Origin: Pseudoxanthomonas sp. CF125
GTDB taxonomy: Bacteria; Pseudomonadota; Gammaproteobacteria; Xanthomonadales; Xanthomonadaceae
NCBI RefSeq assembly: GCF_900104085.1
Contig: NZ_FNLD01000003.1
Span: 431,001-495,000, forward strand
Direction: 5' to 3'
DNA length: 64,000 nt
Part shown: positions 15,442 through 23,758 of the stretch, one piece after another
How the letters are laid out: each line of letters opens with the position of its first letter
Numbering within the stretch: position 1 is the first letter of the stretch
Translations under genes and position numbers: made by a program
Notes under the pieces: generated by a model
Told to the model about the DNA's origin: nothing
What the model saw: only the letters and a program-made list of their open reading frames with translations
The model's database searches: none

Positions 15442-18400
15442 CTATTCTCCAAGGGAACGTTTCAACAGTCCTTGAAAATATCTTCTATCGCTGATCTTTA
15501 GCCGCCTACCATTTCGCCCATAAGCCTGCTGCAAGCGTATTGATATCAACTCGATGATCTTATCTTTGAACTCGTCACGCCCCGCGCAAAGTGCATCCCT
15601 TACCTCACACGCATAGCCCCCAGCAATGCGTGGAGACATGTTCACCAATACGAAGCGCAGGAAGTCCATCGCCACGGTCGCAGCTGAAGGGAAATCTATC
15701 GTCGGCCTCTTACAGGTGTCGAGCATCGTCTTAACCGATGACGATACTGAAGTTGCTTTAGCTTTAGCGGCATGGGCAAGGTCTTCGGTTCTGACGCTAA
15801 TGAAGTCTCTCCCAGTCTGGATCATGGCGACTATACCGGCAACATACGAGTCAAGGGCGATCACGCCGCTTTCCAGCCCGACCATCATAAATGGCTGTAT
15901 CCACGCAACATCTGCGACGCCGAAGTCCTTGGCCAAAAGCCTCACAGTTCCATCTTCCGAAAACAGTACGGCGCCCTTCTCCACTGACAGATAGAACGAG
16001 TCAATCACATGCTCGTCCAGCACCTGCGCATAGCGACGAATATTCTCATCCACTTGGGGCGACCCAATCGTCGGGGATACGTGACACTTATCGAGATTCT
16101 CAAGAATCCTCTCGAGTTCGATCGTTCTGCGTGCGTGTTCTTCACTATTGGCCTCAAACAGAACTAGCCCGTTGCCGCTGTCGGCTAATGTGGCTGCAGG
16201 TTTCTGTTTAGTGTGAAGCTGAAGAATGTTGCTCACCTCGTCCTTGACGGACTGTGCGACAAATGGATTGCCCACGACTCTGATGAACTGGTCGAATAAC
16301 CCAAGTCGCGTAAGTTCAGTAGCAGTAGCCAGGTCTATGACGTACGTCTTGTCCGAGGCCTTGATAACTCGAATCGCTTCGTCGCGCTCCGCTTGCGTGC
16401 CCGTGCTCACAAACATATCGAACTGAGAATAAGGCCATTCCAGCATCAGAGTTATCAGATCAGTGCCGATCCACTTGGCCAGCAAACTCAATGGAATCTT
16501 GTTCTTCTTATAGCTAGAGAAGGCCGTTTCAACCAACTTGCGCCTCTCCTTCGCTGGTGTGGCAATAGCATCAACATCCAGCTCCCCGTCCGTCTTGTAA
16601 GCTTTCACGCTCCAAAGCGGTCCATCTTGGGCGGCAGACGCCGCCAAACGCTCTTGTGCTTTCCGAACTGCAAAGACGTATGCGGAAATAACGTCTACGA
16701 CCTCTGCATCACAAGAGCCAGCGCCTCGAGCTACTGTTACTGAATCACCATTTTTCTTACCGATTAACTCGGCAGCCATCGGACTTGAAGCAACAACTTG
16801 CTCCGGCCAGGACCCTATCGAGCTTGACTCATCAATAAGAATCCACCACTCCTCAGTACTATTCCTCAAAAGAACTGCGGACGTCGCCGTGATTTGCTCC
16901 GGTGAGTTCATCTCCGTGGTTAGTGGAGCCAGCAGAACTTGGCTTAAGTAGTATCCCGCAATCTTTGTGCTATCCGGATTGCCTCGGTATAGCGCGTACA
17001 ACCTCGCGATAGCTAGCGAAGCGAGGCCCGCATGCACTTGGTACTTCGCAAACTCGAACTCGCTTTCGGGACTACTTTTCTTGAACTTCGAGTCCTTAGC
17101 CAGAAAATCCCTCAGCTCCTTCAACTTTCCAACACGATACAATGCACCGGCATACGCCACTGCAGTTTGGGCCGACTCTGGGCAGCGAGCGATTTCAAGC
17201 TCAAGCAGTTCTTCTAGACGCGCCCAATTTGATGTTCTCCGGGCAAGGTTACATTCAATTCTCCGAATCGTCGGATTCTGTCTCTCAGTATTCGAGAGCC
17301 GATCCAAAGTGCTCTGGACCTTCCACCGCTGATCTGTTTCGATCAAGCTAATCAAGAAGTTGATCGTCATCTCGTCGGCACTTGGCTCTGTTACTAGCGC
17401 CTCGTACAAATTGGCTGCGGCCTCGAAGTCTTCAAGCCTGAAAAACAGCTCTGCTAGTTGAATTTGATAGAAGAGCGCCTCTCCGGTGATGATGCCACTG
17501 CAAACGTGACACTGGTCGAGGGCTTCAGCCCTGCGATCAGCACGCAACAGCAGATCAGTTAACACAATGTGGCCGAGCACATGCGAAGGATGATTGCGTA
17601 GATGGTCTCTTAAGCCTTGGATCGCGGAATCGCGGTCACCCACAGCCCACTTAAGCTGGAAGTCGAGCAGCCGTATATCGGTCAATACTCCACTGTCATA
17701 GTCACGGTCCTCAATATGCCGAACAACATCCTTGTACCACTCAGGCACTCCTAGCGTCGCTGCCACTTCGGCAAGCATAGTCAGAACAGGCAAAGGCAGG
17801 GTGTCGAGCTGATGGTCAGTTAGCCTCCTGATCTCCTCTATATTTTTCTTCCCCGCCAAATAGAGAACGCGCACCCTTAGTAGCGGTTCGGCGCTAGGGT
17901 GCTTGTGAAGAAATACGCTGGAAATCGCTTGAACCCTTTCATCCTTACCCACGAGCCAAAGTGCATTTACGACATTGCAGGCCACTTCTTCGGAGATGGC
18001 TTCGGATTGAATTTTTGGAAGCGTTTGCTCCAGTGGCTCCAAATGGTCAATCGACCTTGTCAGAGCTGACTTGATCTCTTGGCTCAGGTGGAAGTTTCGC
18101 GCCCGCGCCGGGTCCTGGATTGCCCACTCTAGTGATTCAATCAGCAATGCGCGTTTCGTAGAGAACGACGCTTTGTCACTGCTAAGGCACAGGTCAAGCA
18201 GTTCGACTGCAAGGCGAAACTCCTTCTTCATGGACGCCAGTCTTGCGCGCGAAAACAACAGTTCGTGATGCTGTTTTATCTCCTCAGGTATGTTGGCTTC
18301 CGGGTCAGCAACGCCAATTGCATGCATTGCATGAATCTTCACTGCCCAAAGATTCGCAGTGTCACCGAAGCGCCTGATACCTTCCTCGCAAGCTTCAAAG

Positions 18401-19317
18401 GATTCGTCTGTCCTTCCTAAGATGAACAGCCCATGCGCACGATTTACTGACGCCGTTTCGTTGTCGGTGGCGAAATCGAAGGCCCGTATATAGCCCTCTG
18501 CCCCGGACTTAGCCCTTCCTTCTTCTATCTCAATCGTCGCCCAGTTAGTGTGCCAACGAAACTTAGAAAATTGGTCCTTGAAGTCGTCAGGGGAGCCGAT
18601 TGCCTCAAGAATGTTCTTAGCGTCAGTTGTCCGCCCTTCTCTCAAAGCGTCACGGACGGTGTCCAACTTAGCGACTATATAGGGGTCGGCTTCGTCGCCT
18701 TTTGCCTCTGGGGCTTGGAGAGATTTGTTGTACGCCGTGACCAATGCGCTGGTATGCGATTCTATAGCCGCAAGGGTGACATGGCTGAGATCGATGGCTT
18801 GCCTGGTGTCTTTGGCGATTGCCAAATGCTCACTCGACGCTTCTAGCACTTCTAGTTGAAAGGACCCTGGGAAATCGGATATGAACACCCGACCGACTTG
18901 AGGATGCATTCGCAAGTGGCCACACAAGTCACCCCAGAAATCAATCGATACGGTGAACTTCTTGGACGTCTTTCGTTCTTCACTTAATTTTGCAACCGCG
19001 AGAATCAGCTTTGGATCGCTCCCGGCTGTCGTTGCAAAGAGCAGATGATCTATCTGGAGGTCAGTCGCCGCATCTGCCTTTCTAATGTCTGAGAGGACGG
19101 TAGACAGCGTGAATGCCGTCTTATTGAAGTGCTTGCACTGCACGCCCACTCGCTGGGATTTGAACACTCCAAGAATGTCCACGCCGAACTGAGCCTGACC
19201 TACACGACCCACACGCACGCAGGTCAAGTCCTCCCACATCAGCTTGTACAGCTGATGGCACATCTCCTCGAAGTCGCCTTCTGAATCTGGCTTTGCGTAT
19301 TCCTTACTTACTGACAT
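15442..19317 (-). CDS. Large nuclease-TPR-GreA/B-C-PIN protein, candidate defence effector
   Basis: From the ATG at 19317 the product has 1291 residues. The N-terminal ~145 residues resemble a Mrr/PD-(D/E)xK nuclease: Asp 47 in FGVDILG, then Gln 60 and Lys 62 in VGVQCKH, the QxK form of the motif. Residues about 190-800 are helical repeats of TPR type (for example ALFYQIQLAELFFRLEDFEA). At about 845-862, SPMAAELIGKKNGDSVTV matches the core of the GreA/GreB C-terminal domain. Residues about 990-1180 look like a PIN RNase: VIDLATATEL with Asp 995, Glu 1027 in VKDE, and Asp 1122 in LFSEDGTVRLLAKDFG. I found no P-loop. A single-gene system with a DNase at one end and an RNase at the other, joined by a sensor-like repeat region, is the best reading. 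An upstream TTG (19338) is a weaker start. Confidence 0.7.
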   Translation of the reverse strand: MSVSKEYAKPDSEGDFEEMCHQLYKLMWEDLTCVRVGRVGQAQFGVDILGVFKSQRVGVQCKHFNKTAFTLSTVLSDIRKADAATDLQIDHLLFATTAGSDPKLILAVAKLSEERKTSKKFTVSIDFWGDLCGHLRMHPQVGRVFISDFPGSFQLEVLEASSEHLAIAKDTRQAIDLSHVTLAAIESHTSALVTAYNKSLQAPEAKGDEADPYIVAKLDTVRDALREGRTTDAKNILEAIGSPDDFKDQFSKFRWHTNWATIEIEEGRAKSGAEGYIRAFDFATDNETASVNRAHGLFILGRTDESFEACEEGIRRFGDTANLWAVKIHAMHAIGVADPEANIPEEIKQHHELLFSRARLASMKKEFRLAVELLDLCLSSDKASFSTKRALLIESLEWAIQDPARARNFHLSQEIKSALTRSIDHLEPLEQTLPKIQSEAISEEVACNVVNALWLVGKDERVQAISSVFLHKHPSAEPLLRVRVLYLAGKKNIEEIRRLTDHQLDTLPLPVLTMLAEVAATLGVPEWYKDVVRHIEDRDYDSGVLTDIRLLDFQLKWAVGDRDSAIQGLRDHLRNHPSHVLGHIVLTDLLLRADRRAEALDQCHVCSGIITGEALFYQIQLAELFFRLEDFEAAANLYEALVTEPSADEMTINFLISLIETDQRWKVQSTLDRLSNTERQNPTIRRIECNLARRTSNWARLEELLELEIARCPESAQTAVAYAGALYRVGKLKELRDFLAKDSKFKKSSPESEFEFAKYQVHAGLASLAIARLYALYRGNPDSTKIAGYYLSQVLLAPLTTEMNSPEQITATSAVLLRNSTEEWWILIDESSSIGSWPEQVVASSPMAAELIGKKNGDSVTVARGAGSCDAEVVDVISAYVFAVRKAQERLAASAAQDGPLWSVKAYKTDGELDVDAIATPAKERRKLVETAFSSYKKNKIPLSLLAKWIGTDLITLMLEWPYSQFDMFVSTGTQAERDEAIRVIKASDKTYVIDLATATELTRLGLFDQFIRVVGNPFVAQSVKDEVSNILQLHTKQKPAATLADSGNGLVLFEANSEEHARRTIELERILENLDKCHVSPTIGSPQVDENIRRYAQVLDEHVIDSFYLSVEKGAVLFSEDGTVRLLAKDFGVADVAWIQPFMMVGLESGVIALDSYVAGIVAMIQTGRDFISVRTEDLAHAAKAKATSVSSSVKTMLDTCKRPTIDFPSAATVAMDFLRFVLVNMSPRIAGGYACEVRDALCAGRDEFKDKIIELISIRLQQAYGRNGRRLKISDRRYFQGLLKRSLGE

Positions 19318-19645
19318 GCGACACCCTAGTTCCCCCAATGTTCTGGAGTCTGCCCTAAACCCTATCGAGACGCATCTGCGGAGCCACCTTTGATCCTCTT
19401 TGGCTCCACACTACGATTCGGGCACTGAACGGCAACGACTGATCCGCCCTATCTCCAATAGCCTGATTTCATCTGTGCGGTCGGCCCCACTCCTCCACCG
19501 GCCGCAGAAGCCGGCGTTTTGCCAGTAGACCCTGCTGTGAAGTATTTACAGCTTCCCATCTACGGCGTGGAGAGTGTTCGGCATGTGCCTGACCTGACAT
19601 ATCCTAGGAACGAGCGGGAGCCGACCGTCCACAAGTGGGGGAACC
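19318..19645. other. Divergent promoter region
   Basis: These 328 bp lie between the large nuclease/TPR/PIN gene and the membrane-protein gene at 19646. The stretch GGGGGAA about ten bases before the ATG at 19646 is a likely ribosome binding site. No other gene or hairpin is apparent. Confidence 0.4.
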
Positions 19646-20230
19646 ATGGGGCAGGATTCAAGCGACTATCAGGGGCATTTTGCGAATTATGCCGAGTACT
19701 CGAAAACATTTCGTGCTTGGATGGTGGCGTATGGGATCGGAGGACCGGTACTGTTTCTGTTGAACAAGGATGCGCCGCAAGCTATAGCTGCTTCCCCCAA
19801 CGTGGCCTGGATAGTTGGCCTTTTCCTCACTGGAGTCGTACTACAAATCCTCCTGGCGCTTTTGAATAAATGGGCTGCCTGGCATATGTACCGTGGTGCA
19901 CTAGCCATGCATCTTGATCAGCAGGGTGACACGGAGTGCGACTACCACAATTTAAGCAAGAGCTACAGACGATGGCGCTTTATAAACAAGCAAAGCTGGA
20001 TCGACTACGGAGTGGACCTGGTTTCTGTCATGGCGTTTTCGATCGCCACTTGGTTAGTTCTGTCAATTCTTCTCACGGCTCCTAAAGGTCAGAAGGAGAA
20101 CGTGAGCGCCCATCCGGAGTGCCAGATGACCCCTAGTACAGACACCCGCCGCAGTTTCAGTCTGAGGCTAGACAGTTCTGCAACAAGTGCTGAAGTGTCA
20201 AGTTCAGGCTCTAAGGGTAGACAACACTAG
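19646..20230 (+). CDS. Membrane protein of unknown function, about three membrane spans
   Basis: The 194-residue protein has hydrophobic segments at about 25-40 (FRAWMVAYGIGGPVLFLL region), 53-74 (VAWIVGLFLTGVVLQILLAL) and 125-145 (LVSVMAFSIATWLVLSILLT). The C-terminal ~50 residues are polar and Ser-rich. No family is recognised. GGGGGAA upstream of the ATG supports the start. It is divergent from the large nuclease/TPR/PIN gene and its end overlaps the convergent Rep gene by 4 nt. A membrane partner for the neighbouring effector is possible but is only a guess from position. Confidence 0.6.
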   Translation: MGQDSSDYQGHFANYAEYSKTFRAWMVAYGIGGPVLFLLNKDAPQAIAASPNVAWIVGLFLTGVVLQILLALLNKWAAWHMYRGALAMHLDQQGDTECDYHNLSKSYRRWRFINKQSWIDYGVDLVSVMAFSIATWLVLSILLTAPKGQKENVSAHPECQMTPSTDTRRSFSLRLDSSATSAEVSSSGSKGRQH

Positions 20231-21141
20231 TGCAGCGAAGCTATGGCCAGCGCATTCTCATGCAAGCCTAGTTTGTTCAACCACCCGAGGGAGCTCGGGT
20301 AATTAGTCCATGCCTTTCCGGGGTCCCACCAAGGCGCTACTCGCTCCTTAAGCTCGCTCCATAGCATTTCCTTTTCGTTCTTATGTCGGTCGTGAAACAC
20401 TAAGTCGGCCGGCTCTCCGCTCTCCACTCTTGACCGGAAGCTGGACAGTATTGGTGATCCAGGAGCTGCGAGATCACCGCGATGAAGTGCCAAGAGGGAG
20501 CTGTACGGGTTGTGCACGTGTGGAAGACTGTTTAACAGTATCGAAGGTCTCCTCAGGCGTGCTTCGATTCTCAGTCTAGGTGCCGGCAGCGTAATGCCAT
20601 GGATGTCACTCAGCTGCTTGGCTTTGTCATAGATGTTGAACATCCGCTGGCCGTTGCTAAACCCCAGGTAGGTGGACCCCACTGATTCCAGGCTGGCGTC
20701 ACCGGTGCGCAAACGGCGGTCCACGAATATGTAGTCGCTGAACTGCTCACCTTCGACGTCTATCGCAATGTCCGCCTGTTTCAGACCGGCCTTCTGCCAG
20801 AGAGACTGAAATCCGTAGTCGTACATCAGTCCAAGGTAGGCGTTGAGATATCCCCAGTCATCTGCAGCAACCTTGCTTGGATTGAACGTAACCCATGAGT
20901 AGTGCCTGGGAAGCACGTATCCGTACCGGGTGACCAACGAGGACCCGCCCAGCAGTGGCTGGGAGATTATGGTGTACGGTCTGTGAGCCTTCTTCCAGGT
21001 CTTGCCCGGGGGCTTGAACTCGTGATCCTTGACGCTCAGTCCGAAGGACACCACTGCTTGGTACTCACTATCTGCCTTCACATCTGGTCCGTATCTGTAC
21101 GCCGTTGTTAGTTTGTCTACCACCATCGATATCTTATTCAT
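20227..21141 (-). CDS. Rep-like replication initiation protein
   Basis: The 304-residue protein resembles replication initiators of the Rep_trans/filamentous-phage type. Visible marks are ADIAIDVEG (about 123-131), MFNIYDKAKQLSD (167-179), where the Tyr of the IYDK motif is a candidate nicking residue, and RLRIEARLRR (189-198), which supplies the Glu and basic residues expected after it. It starts 8 nt inside the last AlpA-like gene, so it is expressed with that regulator cluster. In an integrated element this protein would start rolling-circle replication of the excised circle. The family assignment is by motif pattern only and should be treated as moderately supported. Confidence 0.55.
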   Translation of the reverse strand: MNKISMVVDKLTTAYRYGPDVKADSEYQAVVSFGLSVKDHEFKPPGKTWKKAHRPYTIISQPLLGGSSLVTRYGYVLPRHYSWVTFNPSKVAADDWGYLNAYLGLMYDYGFQSLWQKAGLKQADIAIDVEGEQFSDYIFVDRRLRTGDASLESVGSTYLGFSNGQRMFNIYDKAKQLSDIHGITLPAPRLRIEARLRRPSILLNSLPHVHNPYSSLLALHRGDLAAPGSPILSSFRSRVESGEPADLVFHDRHKNEKEMLWSELKERVAPWWDPGKAWTNYPSSLGWLNKLGLHENALAIASLH

Positions 21142-21406
21142 GGCTCTTGACCTCTGGATTTCTTAGTTGAATGTTTGAGTTACTTGCTATTTCTAGTGAG
21201 GCACGGGCATCCACCCATGCGTAGAGGTCAGCCAAGCGGATTCGCGCGCTATTCCCAGTTCTAACCACCCAAGGTCCACTTCCCAGCGCAATTTCTTGCC
21301 TGAGGCTCCCTTCCGACCTTCCGAGCAGTTCGGACGCAATGCGGATAGTCACAAGCCTCTGTGCTCCCCGCATGTCGCGGCGCTTAAGTGTTATCTCTGT
21401 CTCCAT
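21134..21406 (-). CDS. AlpA/excisionase-like HTH protein (third of three)
   Basis: The 90-residue protein has a helix-turn-helix of the MerR-like/AlpA kind: RLVTIRIASELLGRSEGSLRQEIALG, then a basic wing with RTGNSARIRLADLYAWVDA, where the tail matches the usual strand plus helix that follows the recognition helix. It sits at the end of a run of three similar small genes, overlapping the next upstream one by 16 nt and the downstream Rep gene by 8 nt. Proteins of this type act as excisionases or activators in P4-like satellites and genomic islands. Confidence 0.65.
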   Translation of the reverse strand: METEITLKRRDMRGAQRLVTIRIASELLGRSEGSLRQEIALGSGPWVVRTGNSARIRLADLYAWVDARASLEIASNSNIQLRNPEVKSHE

Positions 21407-21600
21407 TTGGGTAGGAACTCCCTAATCGTCCTTGAGTGCCAATAGGGCCTAGTGTCCTTGCCGTCGCGCTGCGGTATCTCCCCCGACTCCTCTTTTTTGT
21501 ATAGCGTTTGATGCGATATCTCCAAGACCGTCAGCACGTCCCCGATTCGCATGCGCCACTCCAGCTCGATAGGGTGTTTCAATGGCCTGGCTCTACTCAC
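21391..21600 (-). CDS. AlpA-like HTH protein (second of three)
   Basis: From a GTG at 21600 the product has 69 residues, with a helix-turn-helix MRIGDVLTVLEISHQTLYKK and a following EIPQRDGKDTRPYWHSRTIREFL segment, the AlpA pattern of a Ile-Pro wing and an aromatic before the final helix. The GTG overlaps the stop of the upstream AlpA-like gene (GTGA), which is why this start is preferred over one at 21675 that would run inside that gene. Serial overlaps show the three genes are translated as a block. Confidence 0.68.
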   Translation of the reverse strand: MSRARPLKHPIELEWRMRIGDVLTVLEISHQTLYKKEESGEIPQRDGKDTRPYWHSRTIREFLPKWRQR

Positions 21601-21884
21601 GGCGCATCCTTTTTCACGTGGGACGCCGGTAGACCTGGCGGCGTAACTAATGGGCGAATGGTTTCGGTAAACCAATACGGTCTCCCCGGCCGACCAGAAG
21701 TTAGATGCATCAAGTCGTAGCCGTCTGGTTTAGGGATTCCGCCGTCATCGATTCGCTTATAGACCGTCTGGTGAGACACGTTAAAAAGCGCCATTAGATT
21801 CGAGACTCGCAGCCGCCCTGGCTGATCGAGAGAAATACAGGGAGCCTTTGGTTTGCGCTTATAGGTGATCTTGGTAATGACCAT
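21597..21884 (-). CDS. AlpA-like HTH protein (first of three)
   Basis: The product has 95 residues from the ATG at 21884, with AAGGGACGG upstream as a likely ribosome binding site. The helix-turn-helix is RLRVSNLMALFNVSHQTVYK followed by RIDDGGIPKPDG and RPGRPYWFTETIRPL, again the AlpA pattern. It is the most upstream of the three and so is the first read from the promoter in the 21885-22283 region. SHQTVYK here and SHQTLYK in the next gene show they are paralogues, probably from a tandem duplication. Confidence 0.7.
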   Translation of the reverse strand: MVITKITYKRKPKAPCISLDQPGRLRVSNLMALFNVSHQTVYKRIDDGGIPKPDGYDLMHLTSGRPGRPYWFTETIRPLVTPPGLPASHVKKDAP

Positions 21885-22283
21885 TTCTTGCCGTCCCTTC
21901 ATATTTTTGAGTCAAAGAGGCCCACGCACGGCGCTAACTTGCGCTGTACTTCTGCGTCCTTCACAAGGTCGGGATATGCCCTTGGCGCAGCCCTTGAGCT
22001 GCAATGCATCCGTGATGGCGGGATGATGGCGCTGTGATTTTGGCAACGCCAGAGGCGAGTTCGCCGATTGCACGCCGATTGCACGGGAATGGCCCTTTTC
22101 GGGGTGAAAAGTGGCAAATTTGATCAAATATCGCGCATATAAAATTTACTCATATGCGTGTAGTTCGTTCGACCCGGCATGATTTGCGTGGTCGTCTGGA
22201 AGCAAAGTGCGCAGACATTTCGTAAGCGGTTGAAAAGCTGCGAGAAATATCTGCGAGCGCCGGTAGAAGCGCGTTTCGCGTAT
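21885..22283. promoter_or_regulatory. Regulatory/possible origin region with tandem 11-bp repeat (22063-22084)
   Basis: The gap lies between the integrase end and the first AlpA-like gene. At 22063-22073 and 22074-22084 the sequence GCCGATTGCAC occurs twice head to tail. An AT-rich stretch follows at about 22115-22155. Repeats plus an AT-rich run upstream of regulator and Rep genes could form an operator or origin. This is inference; only two copies are present. Confidence 0.35.
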
Positions 22284-23582
22284 CTAAGAGGCCTTCTTAA
22301 ATTGCAGTACGTTGCCGATAGTTGCTTTCGCCATCATTGACCAGTCCGACATCAGCTTGACCCTGTCCGTCCAGTAGACCGCGTGGTTATAGGCGGCAGC
22401 CGTTCGATTCCGGTCTACCTGGTGGGCGAGCTGGGCCTCGATGACATGGGGACTATATCCGCGCTCGTGGAGAGCCGTAGAGGCCGTTCCTCTAAACCCA
22501 TGCCCTGACAACCTGCCCGCGTAACCCATACGGTAGAGCACCTGGTTAATGGTGTTGGCGTTCATGACGCCCTCTGCGCGCCTTGCATTGGGGAAAAGGT
22601 ACTTGCTTTCCCCAGTAAGCCTCTTGAGCCGATCTAGCAGCATCAGCACCGCATCGGCCAACGGCACCATATGCTCACGGCGTTTCTTCATCTTGTGGGC
22701 TGGAATCCTCCAGTGCGGTCCAAGCTTATGATTCGCATCAAATTCGAACTCAGACCATTCTGCAAGGCGAAGTTCCGCTGTTCGAACAAACGTGAGTGCC
22801 AAAAGCTCGACCGCAATCTTTATTGGCTCGCTGGCAGCAACGCCCTCTAAGTCAGTCCAAAAGGCGTCCATATCTTCGAGCTGGAGATGCACGTTGTGCT
22901 TGGGCGCAGGTTTGCTGACTACCTCCCCCAGGCTCCAAGTGGGATCAAAATCATATTTGACTAGTCCCTTGGCTGCGGCATGCTTAAAGACCCCGCGACA
23001 TAAATGCAGGATTTGAGCTGCCGTCGTAGTGGCCCCTCGGTCTCTTACCCGCACCTTGCTCTGGTGGGGCATTTGGACCTTCTTTCTCTCAGCTACGGAC
23101 TCTAGAATCGGCCCGATCTGGGCGGCCCCAACGTCTCCAATCCGCAGCGCACCTAGCTTTGGGAACACTTCACGGACAAATATCCTTTCGTTTTTGCTCG
23201 CGTATCCAGGCGTCCACCTTTTGGCTGGATCGCCCTTCGTGGTCTTTTTCAGAAGGTAATCGCGAGCGACTTTCTCGAAGGTGTTCTCGGCGTCCTGGCT
23301 TAGCTGTTGCCGCTTTGCGCGGCGTTGCTGCCCAGGGTCTAGATTCTGATCGACTAAGGCTCTTGCTACGTCATGCGCCTTACGCGCATCTGCGAGGCTT
23401 ACTTCAGGGAACTGTCCAATCGTGAAGCTTCGCTCTTTACCAAGATGGCGATACTTATAACGCCACGTTTTTGTCCCTGTCGGAGTAATCGCAAGGAATA
23501 GCCCTCCACCGTCGGTGATTTTCTGCAGCTTGCCGTTGGACTTCAGGTTGGCAACGGCCGTGGCCGTGAGTACGCGTTTCAT
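22284..23582 (-). CDS. P4-type tyrosine integrase of the island
   Basis: The 432-residue protein has the N-terminal arm-binding (DUF4102) domain, LTATAVANLKSNGKLQKITD then GGGLFLAITPTGTKTWRYKY, followed by the core-binding domain and a catalytic domain. Catalytic marks are Arg in LTFVRTAELRLAEW, Lys in HKMKKRREHMVPL, His-x-x-Arg in SGHGFRGTAST and His...Tyr in LAHQVDRNRTAAAYN. The length is normal, so the enzyme looks intact. It lies 150 bp from attR and reads inwards, as such integrases do. Its ATG follows, by 6 bp, the stop of the left-over tdk 5' stub, so the host tdk promoter may drive it. No strong ribosome binding site is seen, which would fit coupling to the stub. Confidence 0.93.
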   Translation of the reverse strand: MKRVLTATAVANLKSNGKLQKITDGGGLFLAITPTGTKTWRYKYRHLGKERSFTIGQFPEVSLADARKAHDVARALVDQNLDPGQQRRAKRQQLSQDAENTFEKVARDYLLKKTTKGDPAKRWTPGYASKNERIFVREVFPKLGALRIGDVGAAQIGPILESVAERKKVQMPHQSKVRVRDRGATTTAAQILHLCRGVFKHAAAKGLVKYDFDPTWSLGEVVSKPAPKHNVHLQLEDMDAFWTDLEGVAASEPIKIAVELLALTFVRTAELRLAEWSEFEFDANHKLGPHWRIPAHKMKKRREHMVPLADAVLMLLDRLKRLTGESKYLFPNARRAEGVMNANTINQVLYRMGYAGRLSGHGFRGTASTALHERGYSPHVIEAQLAHQVDRNRTAAAYNHAVYWTDRVKLMSDWSMMAKATIGNVLQFKKAS

Positions 23583-23604
23583 GCCGGCTCAAGTAGGTAG
23601 TTTT

Positions 23605-23649
23605 GATACCCCCAAGAATACCCCCAATATCACTGAATTTGGGGGTATC
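23605..23649. repeat. Candidate right arm-type sites and 11-bp inverted repeat
   Basis: TACCCCC occurs at 23607-23613 and 23619-23625, spaced 12 bp like the left-end pair at 618-635. In addition, GATACCCCCAA (23605-23615) is the exact reverse complement of TTGGGGGTATC (23639-23649). Integrase arm sites or an autoregulatory site just upstream of the integrase gene are the likely roles. Confidence 0.5.
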
Positions 23650-23734
23650 GCGCCTGACACGTCCTGACAGGTGATTGCGATCAAACCGCTATTCTTAAGC
23701 TGTTTTCTTACAGTTTTCGTTCGGTCCTGATCGC

Positions 23735-23758
23735 AATAGTAGAGATAGAGCTTGGCCA
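23735..23758. repeat. attR: right 24-bp direct repeat of the integrated element
   Basis: This copy covers the first codons of the native tdk start and differs from attL at a single position (G for A on the plus strand). It separates the element from the chromosomal Sel1-repeat gene. Confidence 0.88.

Larger units (their letters stand above)
548..23734. mobile_element. 23.2-kb integrated element (genomic island) inserted in the 5' end of tdk
   Basis: The segment is bounded by the 24-bp direct repeats at 524-547 and 23735-23758. It carries a P4-type tyrosine integrase at its right end, three AlpA-like regulators and a Rep-like protein. Its base composition is clearly more AT-rich than the flanking core genes, and it has no recognisable housekeeping genes. 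The cargo includes a dCTP-deaminase-like enzyme beside a metalloprotease, a radical SAM enzyme with a candidate peptide, and a large nuclease/TPR/PIN protein, so a defence-rich island is a reasonable inference. No structural phage genes, conjugation genes or relaxase were recognised, so transfer probably depends on a helper. A second tyrosine recombinase at 13086-13997 suggests the island may be composite. Confidence 0.88.

Noticed and set aside
15291..15494. 67-codon plus-strand frame
   Set aside because: Overlaps the end of the large nuclease/TPR/PIN gene and has no start signal.
15442..19317. P-loop NTPase domain in the large protein (an NLR-like reading)
   Set aside because: I searched the translation for Gly-x-x-x-x-Gly-Lys-Ser/Thr and found none, so TPR-like repeats are the better reading of the middle.
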